Positions 1 to 12,700 of a DNA stretch of 64,000 nt are shown here, one piece after another (within the stretch, counting starts at the first letter, position 1; the number at the start of each line of letters is the position of its first letter). Source of the DNA: Heterocephalus glaber (Eukaryota > Chordata > Mammalia > Rodentia > Bathyergidae); assembly GCF_000247695.1 (NCBI RefSeq), contig NW_004624778.1, positions 13,953,655 to 14,017,654 on the forward strand, written 5' to 3'. A program made the position numbers and the translations under genes. Under the pieces are notes generated by a model. The model worked only from the letters and a program-made list of their open reading frames with translations, was not told the origin of the DNA and made no database searches.

Positions 1-19
1 CCGGATGTGTCATTTGGCA

Positions 20-52
20 GGTCGGGGCGCGGGGCCGCCCAGCGGGGAGGAC
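20..52. promoter_or_regulatory. GC-rich CpG cluster, possible promoter-proximal edge of SKA1
   Basis: About 33 bases with very high G+C and several CpG steps, in a window that is otherwise AT-rich and CpG-poor. Its position just upstream of SKA1 suggests the tail of the promoter CpG island. No TATA box or defined transcription start can be seen, so this is inference from composition and position. Confidence 0.3.
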
Positions 53-529
53 TAAACTTGTTATTCTTTGGCTGGAATGGTTGCTTTGGAGCAGTCCCTT
101 CTAGCTTGCCCTCAGAGTGACCAGGAACTGAATTTTTTCCCCTCTCCTCTGTACGGATCTCAGGTTTTGAAGCCCTTGTCCTCAACCCTATCCACAACTC
201 CTTAGGAAAAATGTTTCCCTGGGCCCGTTTGGAAATTAAAGTGTTTCTTTAACATGCAAGTATATTTTTCATTTTTAAATGAAGTACTGTGTTGTGTTAT
301 AGATGAATAGTACTTTTGTCTTCCTAAATCATTAAGGTATCACCTAGGATCATTACCTGTAACCTGGTTTGGGGTCCACTAACTGCAGAAGACTGAGATA
401 CACGAGTATTGTATTTTGGTTAGAAAATGAATTTGTAGAATTGAAATAAATTGCTTTTTTGTTCTTTCAAGGAAATGTGATTTACTCACTGTTTACCATT
501 CTTGGATTTCGAAAGTGAACAAATTTATC

Positions 530-639
530 TGGCTTGTCTCCTCCCTCCCTCTTCCTCTCCTAGTTCCTTGTCCCTGCCCCCTTCTCCTCTTCTTCCTCTT
601 TCTTCACCTTTATAAACATGTTTATATTTTTTCATTCAG
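530..639 (+). promoter_or_regulatory. SKA1: Extended polypyrimidine tract and 3' splice site before SKA1 coding exon 1
   Basis: A roughly 80-base C/T-rich run (about 533-612) is followed by a T-rich stretch and the acceptor TTCATTCAG ending at 639. It is an unusually long U2AF-type pyrimidine tract for the exon that carries the start codon. Confidence 0.6.
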
Positions 640-734
640 AGGAGTTAAAATGACCTCGGAGCTGGAACGGTTATGTTGTCATGTTAATGAAAAGATTGGC
701 AATATTAAAAAAACTCTGTCATTAAGAAAGCTTG
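640..734 (+). CDS. SKA1: SKA1 coding exon 1 (start codon at 650)
   Basis: Ten bases of 5' UTR, then ATG and 28 codons plus one base (phase 1). It ends at a consensus GTAAGT donor (735-740). The segment HVNEKIGNIKKTLSLR matches the SKA1 family N-terminus. Confidence 0.95.
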
Positions 735-3700
735 GTAAGTAAAACAGATTCACTGACTTTAGGTACAAAGTACATTTTGATTATTATTCTATATTTGGTT
801 AAGTGAATGTGTCTTAAAAAGGTAATTTAGATTTCAAGCAGTTTTTAAAACACTTTAGCATCACTCTTTTGACTATTGCAGAAGATACATTGAATGACGA
901 ACTAAATATTCACTAGATTTATTTACTTAAGTTCTTCTGAGGCATATCGACCAATAGTAAGTTTTGAAGGTATGTGGCATGCATGGTTCTAGAGCTTAAT
1001 GGATACACTAAAAGCCAAGGGGAAGAAAAAAACCTTAAAATGGAAAAGATTCACACAGAAGGAAGTAGCTCATAAGCCATATCATAGCCTACTTTGGAAT
1101 AAGCTTATCTCTATATATCATCAAGGGGCAGCTAATGGAAAATGAAATTAATTTTTAAAATATCCATAAACAGGTCATGCCCATCTTTGAAATATTCTGA
1201 TGTCCTGAAAAAGGATGATATAGTGAAAATTCAAAGAAACAGATGATCCTTGTCAAGGCTAGTGCCATCCAGTGAAAGAGCAGGCTTGTAAGAACATAAG
1301 ATGGTGTGTTCTTATTCACCAGATCGGGTACTATGTGACTTTTGGTTCTTCCCCAAAGTCAAAATGACCATGAAAGTTAAATGTTTCGAATCAATTCAAG
1401 ACACTGAGCCATAACATCACAACTGAAGACACTAAGGAGGACTTAAAGAATTGCTTCAGAAAGGGGCAAGAACAATGGCATATGTGTGTTTGAAGAGAGA
1501 AGGAGTATTTTGAGGGGAATTAATGGCAATATGTCTTTATCATAATAAATTTGCACATCAACTTTATTTTTTAATCATAGTAGTACCTTGGTTCAAGAAC
1601 TTAATTTGTTCCACAGTTTTGGAAAAGTTGGCACATTTATGTTTGTGCAGGAAAGATGGCCACTGTCATGTTTGTCACCCAATGTAGAATTTGCAAACAA
1701 AAATACAATTTTGCTAAATGTTTTTGTTTGCAATCCAAATTGTTCTCAAACAAAAGTGTTCATGAACTGAGGTACCTCTGTAATTTGCAGATCTGTAATA
1801 TTAGATTCAAATGACCCCTCCAAAACAGAGGTCTGGCTGAAACTGCAGACCTGTTAGATTACTACATTGGACAATTGTTATTTTGTAGATGGGGAGAACA
1901 ATTTGTTTCCATAGCTTACTTAATGAAGCCTGGTAATTTGTACTTTTGGTGCATTACCTTACTAGATGAATCCTATCAAAAGAAGTGAGTTTGTTCAATT
2001 GATTGTATTACTATAAATCATAATGAAAGCCCTAAAATTTAAGTGACTATTGTTTTTCTCTTATTACTTGGTTATAAAAATTTGAGATAGCAGTATATAG
2101 GGAAGAGATACTGTATCCATCTAGTTATTTAACTCTGAAATTGCTCTCAGTAGGAACATCAGAATTCTTATTTTGTTTTAACAGTTATAAACTGAATGTG
2201 AAGAGCAATTCACATTGCTCCATTAGATAAAATAATATACTTCTCATTAAAATGATGAATAGTAGTTAGCATTTACTATGTAGTTTCATATCTTTGCAGT
2301 AACCTTAGGCAGTAGGTACTGGTGTCTCTGACTTCTGGCTGAGATATAGCCTCTACTGCCTCCATAATCTACAGAAATGGCCAAAGTATGCTTTTATTTA
2401 TATGTATCTCATTGTTTGGTTGCCGGAAATGCATATGGAAATATTTAATTGTGAGGATAATTTTTCTTTTGTGTTTTTGTTCTCTTAAATTATTAAATTA
2501 CTTTATTTCTAGGGAGGAAGGGACTCAGATTTTCTCATCAAATTTATGAAGCTAGAGAGAGGTGCTAGGAGATGGGGCTGGGAAGATGACAACATGCTGC
2601 TTTGTATATGTCTCATGTTTTATTTTCCAGAGTTATCACTAGCCTGTGACTTTTTATGTTCTTCTTTTCTGGTTAGCAACTTTGAGTAGTGTATAAAGTA
2701 TAAATATGAATCCCAAACTTATATTCCAAATTTCCAAAGAGAACTCTCAACCTTACCCCCACTCCATCCACATGCACACCTGAGGGCCAGTCCAAAACAT
2801 AAGGTTATTTCCCTGGCCTTTTTAGACTTTTTCAGGACATACTTTCAGTGAAGAGGGATCCTGATCCCATTTGAGATAGTCATTTCCAACCCTGTGTTTT
2901 GAGGCTTCAAAACCTTGGATCTAGTCCTCCTTAAAGTGAAATATATCCAGTTTCTGAGTCTGACAGCCTTCTCTTCAGTATCCCTCTGCACCCCCTAGGA
3001 TGGAGCTGCAGCAGCATCAGCTCACAAATGATGCTTCATCTGTGGGTCCCTCTTCATTTTGGATCCCTTGGAAATTTAACTAATTATTGTGACAGCTCAG
3101 CTAGGCATGTAGAAAGGTGTTTCTTTTATTTAGTATTTCTAGGTGTTTTATTATAGTGGAAGACTTTGCCAGAAACAAAAGCAGGAACATTTTGTAGATG
3201 CCCCCCACCCCCACACTTCTCTTCCATATTACTTTGAAATGAGGTTTTCAGATTATCCATGGAAACAGGTCCTAGGGCTGAAGCAAAAGTCCTTTCTCTA
3301 CCCTCCATGTCTCTAAAGTTTGGCTCTCTGTCCCAAGAGTTTTCATGGGTATATATATATAATATAATATATATACACACACACATTCACACACACACAC
3401 ATACATACATATATATAATTATGCTTTGTTTTCTACTTTGCTTATAACAGGCCAGGAACCTACCTTGAAGACTGTATTAAATAAAATAGGAGATGAGATC
3501 ATTATAGTAAATGAACTTCTAAATAAACTTGAATTGGAAATTCAATATCAAGAACAAACCAACAGTTCACTCAAGGTAATGCTTTTCTAATGAAGCAAAA
3601 AAAAAGGCAACAATTAAAGCTGTCTAATCAAGTAATTTGTAAGATCTTTTAGTTTATAATGTTCTTAGTTTTGTAAATTACTAATGGTATAGAGTGCCAT

Positions 3701-6700
3701 TTGTGTTTTATGTTCCTAGTATAATGGATTCTGGGGCTCCAGAGCCATTTCTTTATGCTGATGGCCAGAGGAATTATACTTTATGAAAAAAAGTAGGTTT
3801 TCTAAATAATTCTTGGTAGGATTAATATAAACAAATGGTATCCAGGAGAGTGATGTATAAAGAACATCCTCTTGGAGGAGATGTGGATTCTCACTTTGGC
3901 TGTTTTTGACACCCTGTGTCATCCTGAGAAAACCATCTCAATTCTTGGGATCTGAGGATCTTCATTTGAACAATAATATGGGGCTGTTTGCTAGCTCTCT
4001 TTCTGCATTTCTATATTTTTATAAAATATAATATAAGTATTCTTCAATAAAGAAAAACTTGAGCCTCACATGCACATTTTGTTCTAAATAAGACTTCTAA
4101 TTAATTTCAACTAATACAAGTTTTGTGTACTTATATTCAGTCTGCACTATAATTACCTCATGCAGTTGTTAGAACTATTGAAGTGCTTAATAGAATTGCA
4201 CAACATAGCCTATGGTCACATTCAACTTTGTAACACTTAAGATCTGTAAATATTTTCAGCTATAGCAGTGGGCATGTTTGTGCCTATCCTACTATTAGTC
4301 AAAATGAAATTAGTGTCTATGAGTATCACTTAGCTCTTCAAAAGGAAGATGTCATAAATTCAATATTGGTATTTCAGTTCCAACCTATCCAAGAACACCC
4401 AGGGTTTGATGTGGGTCTAGAGAATATTCAAGGGAAAATTGAAAGTCAGATGACAAGAATCCAAAGGCACAGAATATTTTTCTTATTAAATTTTGCATAA
4501 GTTCATTGTCTCAAGTTCTAGGGGAAGTTAAAGGAAAAAAACACAGTTAAGAAATTTTTATTAAGCTGGAATATAAAAATTGATGTGGAAGTCATTCCAG
4601 GCTGCATCTCATGCTTGTCATCTGTGTGGGCATTCTTGCTCTGGTGCTGTCATGTAGGGAACATGGGGAATGTGTGCTAAAAGCACACAACAAAAGCAAT
4701 TTGCTAGAATGAAAAACATCAATCTTTTCATCTATTTCTTGCCTCGGTTAAAGTAGTTGTAAAGTAGTTGCCTTGTAGCTGTAATGTGATTACAAAGATT
4801 GTCCTCTGAAAAATCCAATAGAGAAAAATATATCACCATCCAAAAAACAGCTCTAGAATCCAATCCCCTCACCTCCCCCTAGGGATTGGACCTATGGTCT
4901 CATACATGCTAGGAAAATGCTCTACCACTGAGATACATTGCCAGTCCCAAATCTCCTTGTTTTTTTGTCTGTTTTTGTTTTATTAAATATTGTTGCATTC
5001 ACAGTCACTGTGGTTATGGCTCATAGTCTTTTCTGTCTTTATAATATCTTACGACATAGGGAGGAAAGAAGCTTATTCATGAGCATTTTTAAAAAATTTT
5101 AGGAACTCTGTCACTCTCTTGAAGAAGATTATAAGGATGTAGAACATCTGAATGAAAACATTCCTTCCCATTTGCCTCCAGTGACAGTAACCCAGAACTT
5201 GTAAGTATATTTATGATTATTCTTACTGTCTAGATTTATAAACCCATGTAAACAAATACCTCAAAGCCTTTTCCTGAATCATGTACTTGCAGTTTTGTTG
5301 ATTACTCAGTTTTTTGTCACTTGCACCAGAAACAACATTATGACTCCCTATGTTGACCAATTTTCTTTTATTTTTTATTTTTGGTACTGGGGATTAAACT
5401 TGGGTCCTTCCGCTTGCGAGGCAGGCCGCGGAACCACTGAGCTAAATCCCCAGCCGTGTTGACCAATTTTCTTATTCTACATCTTTGAGAGAAATGTCTA
5501 CCTTTCCTGAGAGCAAGGCTCCTTAGGCTCTCTTCCCGCTTGTTCTTCCCCTTAGAGCAGTTTCCCAAACTCAGCCTCATTACCTTTTGAGGTCAGTTCT
5601 TTGTTGTGACAATGGAAAAAGTCTTCAGACATTGCCAAATGTCCTTTTTGGGCAAAATCTCCCTGACCCTTGAGAACCAGTGCCTTAGGTTAGAATCAGC
5701 CTGTTGAACTTCCCTTCTGAAAAATAGCCAGAGGAACAATAAACCTGCTCTTCTTCTGTCCCCCACATCCATTCTGGTTCTCTCTGTCTCTTCACTGGCA
5801 GTGTATGTTTGTGTTTGCCTTTGTCTCAGAGCCCCTACTGTCTGGCTTTTGGCTGTCATTACCACCATGCTTGTGAACCTGATTGCTTTCAGTTCACAAA
5901 GAAATCTGAAGTCCTTTAGGCCCAATTCTGTTTTCCAGATCTCACGTTGGTTACCCGTTTTGTTTTGAGATTGTATTGTGCCCTGGACTGCCACTGTGCT
6001 TTCTTTCCTGTCATTCCATATCCCTGAGGTGGCTGCCTCTCCTTCTCTTCCCTTTCTTAAATTAAAAGTGTTACCTGAAGCTGTTTCACTCCTGCTTACC
6101 TGACCCCACTGTCAATGCTCTCAAATGTCCAGCTGCAGCCTTGATGTGATATCTATTTCTGGTGATTTCTTGGCTTTCAGGGAATTTGTTGAGGGAATTA
6201 TTTCTCTTCAAACTTTGCAATTCTAAGGCTGGACTCACTAACTCTCTAGTTATCTATCCATCCAAACTGTTTCCCCTCATCCTCCTGTCACCTGAGCAGG
6301 GACTTGGCACCTTCATCCTGTCATACTCTCTTAGCCATTACCTATCCATTCTGCCTCTCCTTTGTTCTCATTGCCTGGCTCTGAGTAGGATCTTCCATCA
6401 TCTTTTGTCTCTCTGATTTGCAAAGTCCTATATTTTGTCTTTCCAGTACAGTATATTTTTATTTCCATCTCTCCAGTCCTCGGCCACCAAAAGTTTAGCT
6501 CTAAAAAGTGCTTTGAATAGATAAAAACATTTCATGGCTAAGTTAGTTTTTGAAATGTTCCATATGTACAGGAAAGTGATTGAAATATTTATACAAATTA
6601 AAGAATAATAAACATCTATGTATCTACTAGTCAGGTTAAGAAACCGGACATTACCAATACCTTAAAACACTTTTTCTGGTGCAGACCTGCCTTTTGTCAC

Positions 6701-9700
6701 AGAGGTAATCACTCTCCTGGCCTTTATGATAATCTTGCCTTTACATTTGTGTTTCCATAAAGAGAATATTGATTAAACTTGAAAAGTTGAAAGGCAGCCA
6801 CAAGCCTTGGAACATAGGAAAAGAGCCACAGTCATGTTGATGGTTGAAGGTCTCCAGGAGCTCAACAGTGTCCCTAGGCGTGATCAGGGTGGTTGGAATT
6901 TTCCTGCAAGAAGAGGAGACTAGTGGGCAAGGTCATGAGTGAATATTATGGAACAGAGGTTGTCAGAGGGTATCTGTCATGGTAGATATGGGCTATCAAA
7001 CAGGAATGTGGCTAGGAGAATGGGAGCTCAATATGGCCTACCTCCAGCTCTCAGGGCTGGGTCAAAACAGAACCTTTCTGTAGGTTGAAAAGGTGTTTTC
7101 TACTGATACACACAGCAGGGCATGCAGAAACAACTGAGAACTTCCTCAGCACATAATTGAGATAAATACAGGAAAAAAATCACTTCATGGAGTCTTATGT
7201 TAGCAATTTATGTTAGAATGATGGCGACTTCTCATTGGATATTTTTGTCTTGACAGTCCACAACACCCAGTCAGGCCTGGCTATGCTGTGTCTGGTTGTC
7301 TCCTGTCATCTTGGGTTCTCATTTGTTATGTTTCTGGGGATCTTTTTGGCTTACTTCTGTGTTGGATCTACTGTTTCCTGTAACCAGTGTCTTCTTTTTG
7401 AAAGCAGTCAAGCCACTATGGCAACAGAAGTCTATTTTTTTCGCTGGCACTTAACCTAGAACAGTGGTGATGAAACTACGGTACATGTGCCAAAATGGGC
7501 TGTTTGTATCATTGAAAATTTTAAAAGATTTGCCATCATTGATCTAGAAGTTACAGCCTGTTTATAGACTTCATTTACTAGTGGAATGGGAGTTATATTA
7601 GGCTTCTCACTAAATAAAATTGGGCAGACTGAATCCAAAGGTGACCCATGGTTATTGCTAGCAATTAAAATGAGTGTGCAATAAGCAGTGACTGACAGCA
7701 ACCAACGAGATAAATTAGAATAAGTGGAAGATGATGTTTGTACATTCAGATCTGTGGAAGTCAGGGAGAGGTGCTGTTTGGATCTAAGATTGTTCAACTC
7801 TTTATATATTGACTTTGAGGAGCCAGTGGGACTCTTGATGAAGATGTCTAGCATAGGGCCAGGGATTTAGCTCAGTGGTTCCTCCTCCTGCCTCGCAAGC
7901 GGAAAGACCCGAGTTCAATCCCCAGTACCAAAAAAAAAATGTCTAGCATAAGCCAGGCATGGTGGTGCATACCTATAATCCCAGCTACTTGGGAGGCTCA
8001 GCCTGGAATATAGGAAATTCAAAGCCTGTCTGCATAATTTAGTAAGACCCTTTCATAAAATTAACAAGTCTAGGCCTGTAGCTTAGCAGTGGAACACTTG
8101 CCTACTTACCTAGCATGTACAAGGACTTAGGTTCCATCTCCAGTACTGAAAAAAAAGAATCTAACATATATCCTACGTATACCATGTTTTGGATATCTTA
8201 AGTCATTATAGCTATATTATTGAAGATTTAGAGAAATTTTTAATATTCTTTTCATTATTTAGATGTAGGTATAGAAAAACTTGACTAAAAACTTATTATT
8301 ACAGAATGAATTATGTGTTTAATGATTATTTTCAGTTGAGAAAAATTTCCAGTATGCTGCTTCATTCTGACAATTACCTGTATTACTCCACTCTGTAGGG
8401 TTAATGGATCCGATCTTGACTCTGAAGAACCAGCCAAAGTTGAGCAACCTGAATCCACAAAGAAGCCTCCAAAAGAACAAAAAATTATTAAAGAAATGCT
8501 ATTTATATCTACTGATGAGTTCAATGGAGTTCCTTCGTAAGTATTTAAGATAAATTTTAATGTTGAACTCTATAACAGTCAACATAATGATTGTTTAAAT
8601 TATAAAGCTTGATCATATTAATTATAATATGCTTTGTTCAAATATTGATCTTGTCTACAATAGTTTTCACAAGCCCATCAAAACCTGCTTCATTTCTGTT
8701 AAAGAGTTGACTTGTAATATTTCCTTTTGATTTTGGAGTTTCCATCCTTGCTTTCTTTGTAGATCTGTTCTTGCATTTTTGTCCTTTTAAAATTAAAGTC
8801 CTTAAGCTGGGCATGGTGGTGCACACCTGTGATCCCAGCACTCAGGAGGCTGAAGCAGGAGGATAGCAGTGAGTTCAAGGCCAGCCTAGGCTATTCAGTG
8901 AGTTTGAGGCTAGCCTGGACTACACAGTAAGACTCTGTCTCAAAAAGAAAAAAAAAAAAATTAAAGTCCTTAGCATATTAAACAAAGTTATTTGAATTAG
9001 TGGTTGATACTCTCAAAATACATCATTTCTGAGTCTGCTTCTGATGCTTGCTTTGTCTCTTCAGGCTGTTTTTTCTTATACCTTATAATTTTTTATTGCA
9101 AGCTAGACAAGGTTTAGTCTCCAGCACCAAAAAAGAAAAGGAAAGTAAGCTGGACGAAATACATCCATTCATTAAGACAAACTGAAGAATACAGGCTTTT
9201 AGTGTGAAGCTCTATGTTGCTGTGTTTAGGAGATGGGCTGTAGATGTCAAGAAGATTGAATTTCTTCTAGTTTCTATTTCATCTCTCCTGTTGTCTCTGG
9301 TTTTCCTAGAAACTCATTCTTCATTACTGAATAGGTTTGGTGTCTTGTATCTTGCTCAAAAGATATCTTCTATCTTTAATCTATTGCTAATGTACTGGAA
9401 ACTTGTCTGGTGTGGTGATACTATAGATGAGAAGTGTTCTATCATTAATGACTGAATCTCAGAGTTTTTGTGGGTTTAACTCTGAGCTGTGACCTTCTGG
9501 TGTATCTCTAAGCTAGAGGGGGCTCATTGTCATCAAGTTGTCTGATTACTCTTGCCCTAGGTCCCTTCAGGCTCTGGTAAAATGTCTTCCCTTGAGGACA
9601 GGTCTTTGTTTTAGAGAACAGAACTGCTGTAGTAGTAATTCACACTGGTTACCTGGTCTATCTCAAAATGATATATTTTCCTTCATTGTTGCTAAAGCTC

Positions 9701-12700
9701 AAGAGAATTTTTCTCTGGATTTAACCATGAAAACCTGAGGTTGGGGATGTCTTAAAGATAAAATTCATGAGAGTATAGGGGCTTGGTAAAGTGAGTGCTT
9801 AGGAGTTTTCAGGTCTCAAGCTAGTCCAAAATGAGCCTCAGCAATTTGTTAGCTACTGTTTAAATATTCCTATAGTTACTAGTTCCAGTGGCTTCTAGCA
9901 TTACCAATTTTCTCCTCCCTCTGAGCTCTTGACCTGAGGACAATAAAGAATGAAGTCCACAGCCATAATAGTGAGGAATGAACCAAATGTACTTTATTAG
10001 AAAAGTTTTCGCTAGCCAGGGCTTCAAGAGAGGACATGGAGGAGGTGCCCAAGTTGAGGGGTAGGCTGCTGGTCAGAACAGACTTTACTTGCACTCCAAC
10101 TTCTGGGGCCTATCTCAGTTTACCCCAGGCTCTTGCCCTTTGAAACACTGTGGGTACCATTTTTAGCTAGGCCTCTGATGTCAGAACAGATTTCCCCAGC
10201 ACAGCACTCCAACTTCCCTGGGAAGAATTCAGTGAGCCTTTTACCCTTGTGTTCCAAGTTTCTAGAGCTTATCTTGGTTCACTCAGGTGTTTGTCTTAAC
10301 TGCCTATTTTTTGTCTAATTCCTGGTCTCACTAGGAAGCTGTGATTTTCTTTTTCTTTTTTTTGTATTTGCTTGTTTCTCCAGTTTTGGGGCAGTGCTTT
10401 GCTCCATACCCTCAATTTTGTGATGGCTGTAGGAAGAATTATTGTACTAATTTTCATTTTGTTCATGTGAGGGCTGGAATGATGGCTTCTTGGCTCTTTA
10501 CATGTCAGAGCTTTACAAACCAGTTTTTATTTCTGTTAATGGTATGTAAAAATACTCTTAACCATCTGACCTTTGCTCATCTTACCTGCTGTTTTAAAAA
10601 TTGTTGCCACTTAGTCACTTGAAAAATATCTGGCTATTTTATAATTCTGAGACTAGGGATTGACAATTCTCTTTAATTTTTTTTTTATTGATCATTTCCC
10701 CTTATTTTTAGCTTTGTTTTCATGAAATGGTTTCACACGATGATGCTATTCAGATTTGCTTATTGTGGTTGCTGCATATCAGCTGAGTTAAAGGGAAGAG
10801 CAAAGGGTTACAAGGAACAGTGAAGTGAAAGAGTTTAGAAAATGATTTTGTGAAAAGTTGAAGGAAATTAGAATAGCTGTGGTAGAGTATTCATTTTTAA
10901 ACTAGGGATTTGTATAGTAAATGAGATAAAATGAGATTAGGATAAACTTATTTATTTATTTAAAGTTAATACTGAGGATGGAATTAAAAGTGGGAAATGT
11001 TGGCAGGGATGGAGACTGAGTATTGAGGAAATAAAGGGCATAGTCAAGAAGACTTGAAGGAATTTATCAGTGCATTGTGGAAAGCAATGGTATCAAGTGT
11101 TTGGAAAATGTTAGAAAAAGCAGATCTGAAAAATTGAATTTTGAAATGAAAAGTAATGAAAATGAATGTTTTTGGAAAGATGAACATTCTCCTTTAAATT
11201 CCTTTATTGTTTTATATTAAAGAACTTGTGTTTCAAAACTGCCACTTCGAATAGAAACTCTTCAGGCAGAGTTTAAGATAATGAACCCACAATTTGTTGA
11301 GGGGAAGACTGAGGCAATCATTAAGTTTTGGTTTTGGTGTGTCCTAACCCCTCAAAATTGAGAATCTCCTATTTTTATTCTAAGACTAGATCCATGGTGA
11401 CAGTGAGGACAGACAAGAATGAGATCCAGGTTGATGGCAGAAGTTAAAGAAATGTTTTGAAAGAATTTGAGCTAGCCCATAAAAAAAAGCATGCTACTCA
11501 CTGATTCTCTACCTTTGTGCTTAAATTGAGAAGCTTCTCATGCTTTATATCTCTTGACCCATCAGTTCTGTGTCTTAATGTCATCTTCTGGTTTTCTTTG
11601 TCTACTTTTATCTTCTCTTCCTTCTCTTCTTTCTTTTTTTAACCCTCTCTACACACATAACAGTTTTTCCAGAAAACTCGTGTGAGGTGTATACTTTCTC
11701 AACATTTAAAATTTTCTTTCTTTTGCACACTTTAAAAAATTTTAAAAATAAAGTTGTATCTTGCAGTTATTCAGTCTGTTTGAAATAGAATTCGAGAACT
11801 TGTTTTAAGTTGTAGTATTGATACAGGAGATGAAATATGAAAATATTATATCTCCCAACCCGTTAGATATCTTATATGCCAATTCATGTTCTCTGAAAAT
11901 AAAAAAATGAATTCTAGGAACAACAGAGGTTAAGAGTAGTAAAATATTTATGAGAAGATAGCTCTTGAGAGCCAGGAGAGGACCCGAATGAGTAGGCAGG
12001 GACCCCACTTTCCAGGGAAGTTTTATAGAGCAAAACCCTTGTTACAACATGGGTTATAGCTATGATCAGCCAATAAGGTTGCAAGTAACATCACTTAAGT
12101 AATAATGAGCCAGTGGGGAAGCAAGTCCCATAGTAAGAGTACTTGGAAAAAACAAAGAACTTCTGAGGGAGGTGATGGATCTGGGGTCTTGGTCACCCAC
12201 TGAGGCAACTGATGCCAAGCTAGACTGTACTAGACCAGGTGTTATCACTTACCTCATCCCTTGGGAAGGTATGTAGGCCTGGTCCTTGTGTCATTATTGT
12301 GAGGCCTGGCCTCCAGCTGATGTGTCTCCAGCCACAGTTGTAATGTTTTTACCTTTTGTCTTGACTGTCGCAAGGGCTCAGTCTTGTCTGACTGCCTATT
12401 ATATTTCTGTCTAACTTAGTGGTCTGTAATAGTATTAATACTGTGTAGGTAGAAAATAGAGATTAAGGCACTCAGGTATAATTAGGGAAGGTGGACATTG
12501 ATATGTTGTCATCTCTGTTTAATTTTTAGCTAGTGAGGTGTGTCTGGACTATTCAGAAGTTGATATAGTTGTTTTTATAAAGGATACTTTATAAAGTATA
12601 CTTTGATACTGTACAAAGTTATAGTATTTATGTTTTTCAAAGAAAGTAATTTGTGTAATGATTTTTAAAAAATATATAATTTTTTTACAGGTACATGAAA

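Larger units (their letters stand above)
1..639 (+). other. SKA1: SKA1 5' edge: upstream region / first intron (partial)
   Basis: This stretch precedes the first coding exon. Positions about 20-52 are strongly G+C rich with several CpGs, which fits the edge of a promoter CpG island or the end of a non-coding first exon; a CAG|GTCGGG donor-like site lies at about 18-25. The remainder is AT-rich and non-coding until a pyrimidine tract at about 530-612 that leads to the AG at 638-639. Exon 1 itself cannot be placed with confidence and may lie just outside the window. Confidence 0.5.
735..3450 (+). other. SKA1: SKA1 intron (after coding exon 1)
   Basis: About 2.7 kb intron. It holds a degenerate mariner transposase 3' part (about 1230-1577), a TIR element (1578-1789) and an AT/CA dinucleotide array (about 3346-3419) close to the acceptor CTTATAACAG ending at 3450. 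The rest is AT-rich with no recognisable element. Confidence 0.85.
5201..8398 (+). other. SKA1: SKA1 intron (after coding exon 3)
   Basis: About 3.2 kb. It contains a young antisense ID SINE (5368-5456), an antisense MER20 piece (about 5597-5686), a possible L1M fragment (about 6545-6740), a small hAT-like candidate (about 7463-7549), an ID SINE (7856-7938) and a dimeric B1+ID element (7951-8155). The 133-codon antisense frame at 5593-5994 is partly MER20 and not a gene. The acceptor ends CTCTGTAG at 8398. Confidence 0.8.

Noticed and set aside
515..649. Upstream ATG at 515 extending SKA1
   Set aside because: The extra residues are encoded by the intronic pyrimidine tract and a splice acceptor lies at 638-639; the family N-terminus matches the ATG at 650.
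7856..7938. tRNA gene (box A and box B present)
   Set aside because: The A-tail, TSD and many dispersed copies show it is a tRNA-derived SINE; the cloverleaf is incomplete. The same applies to the other ID copies.
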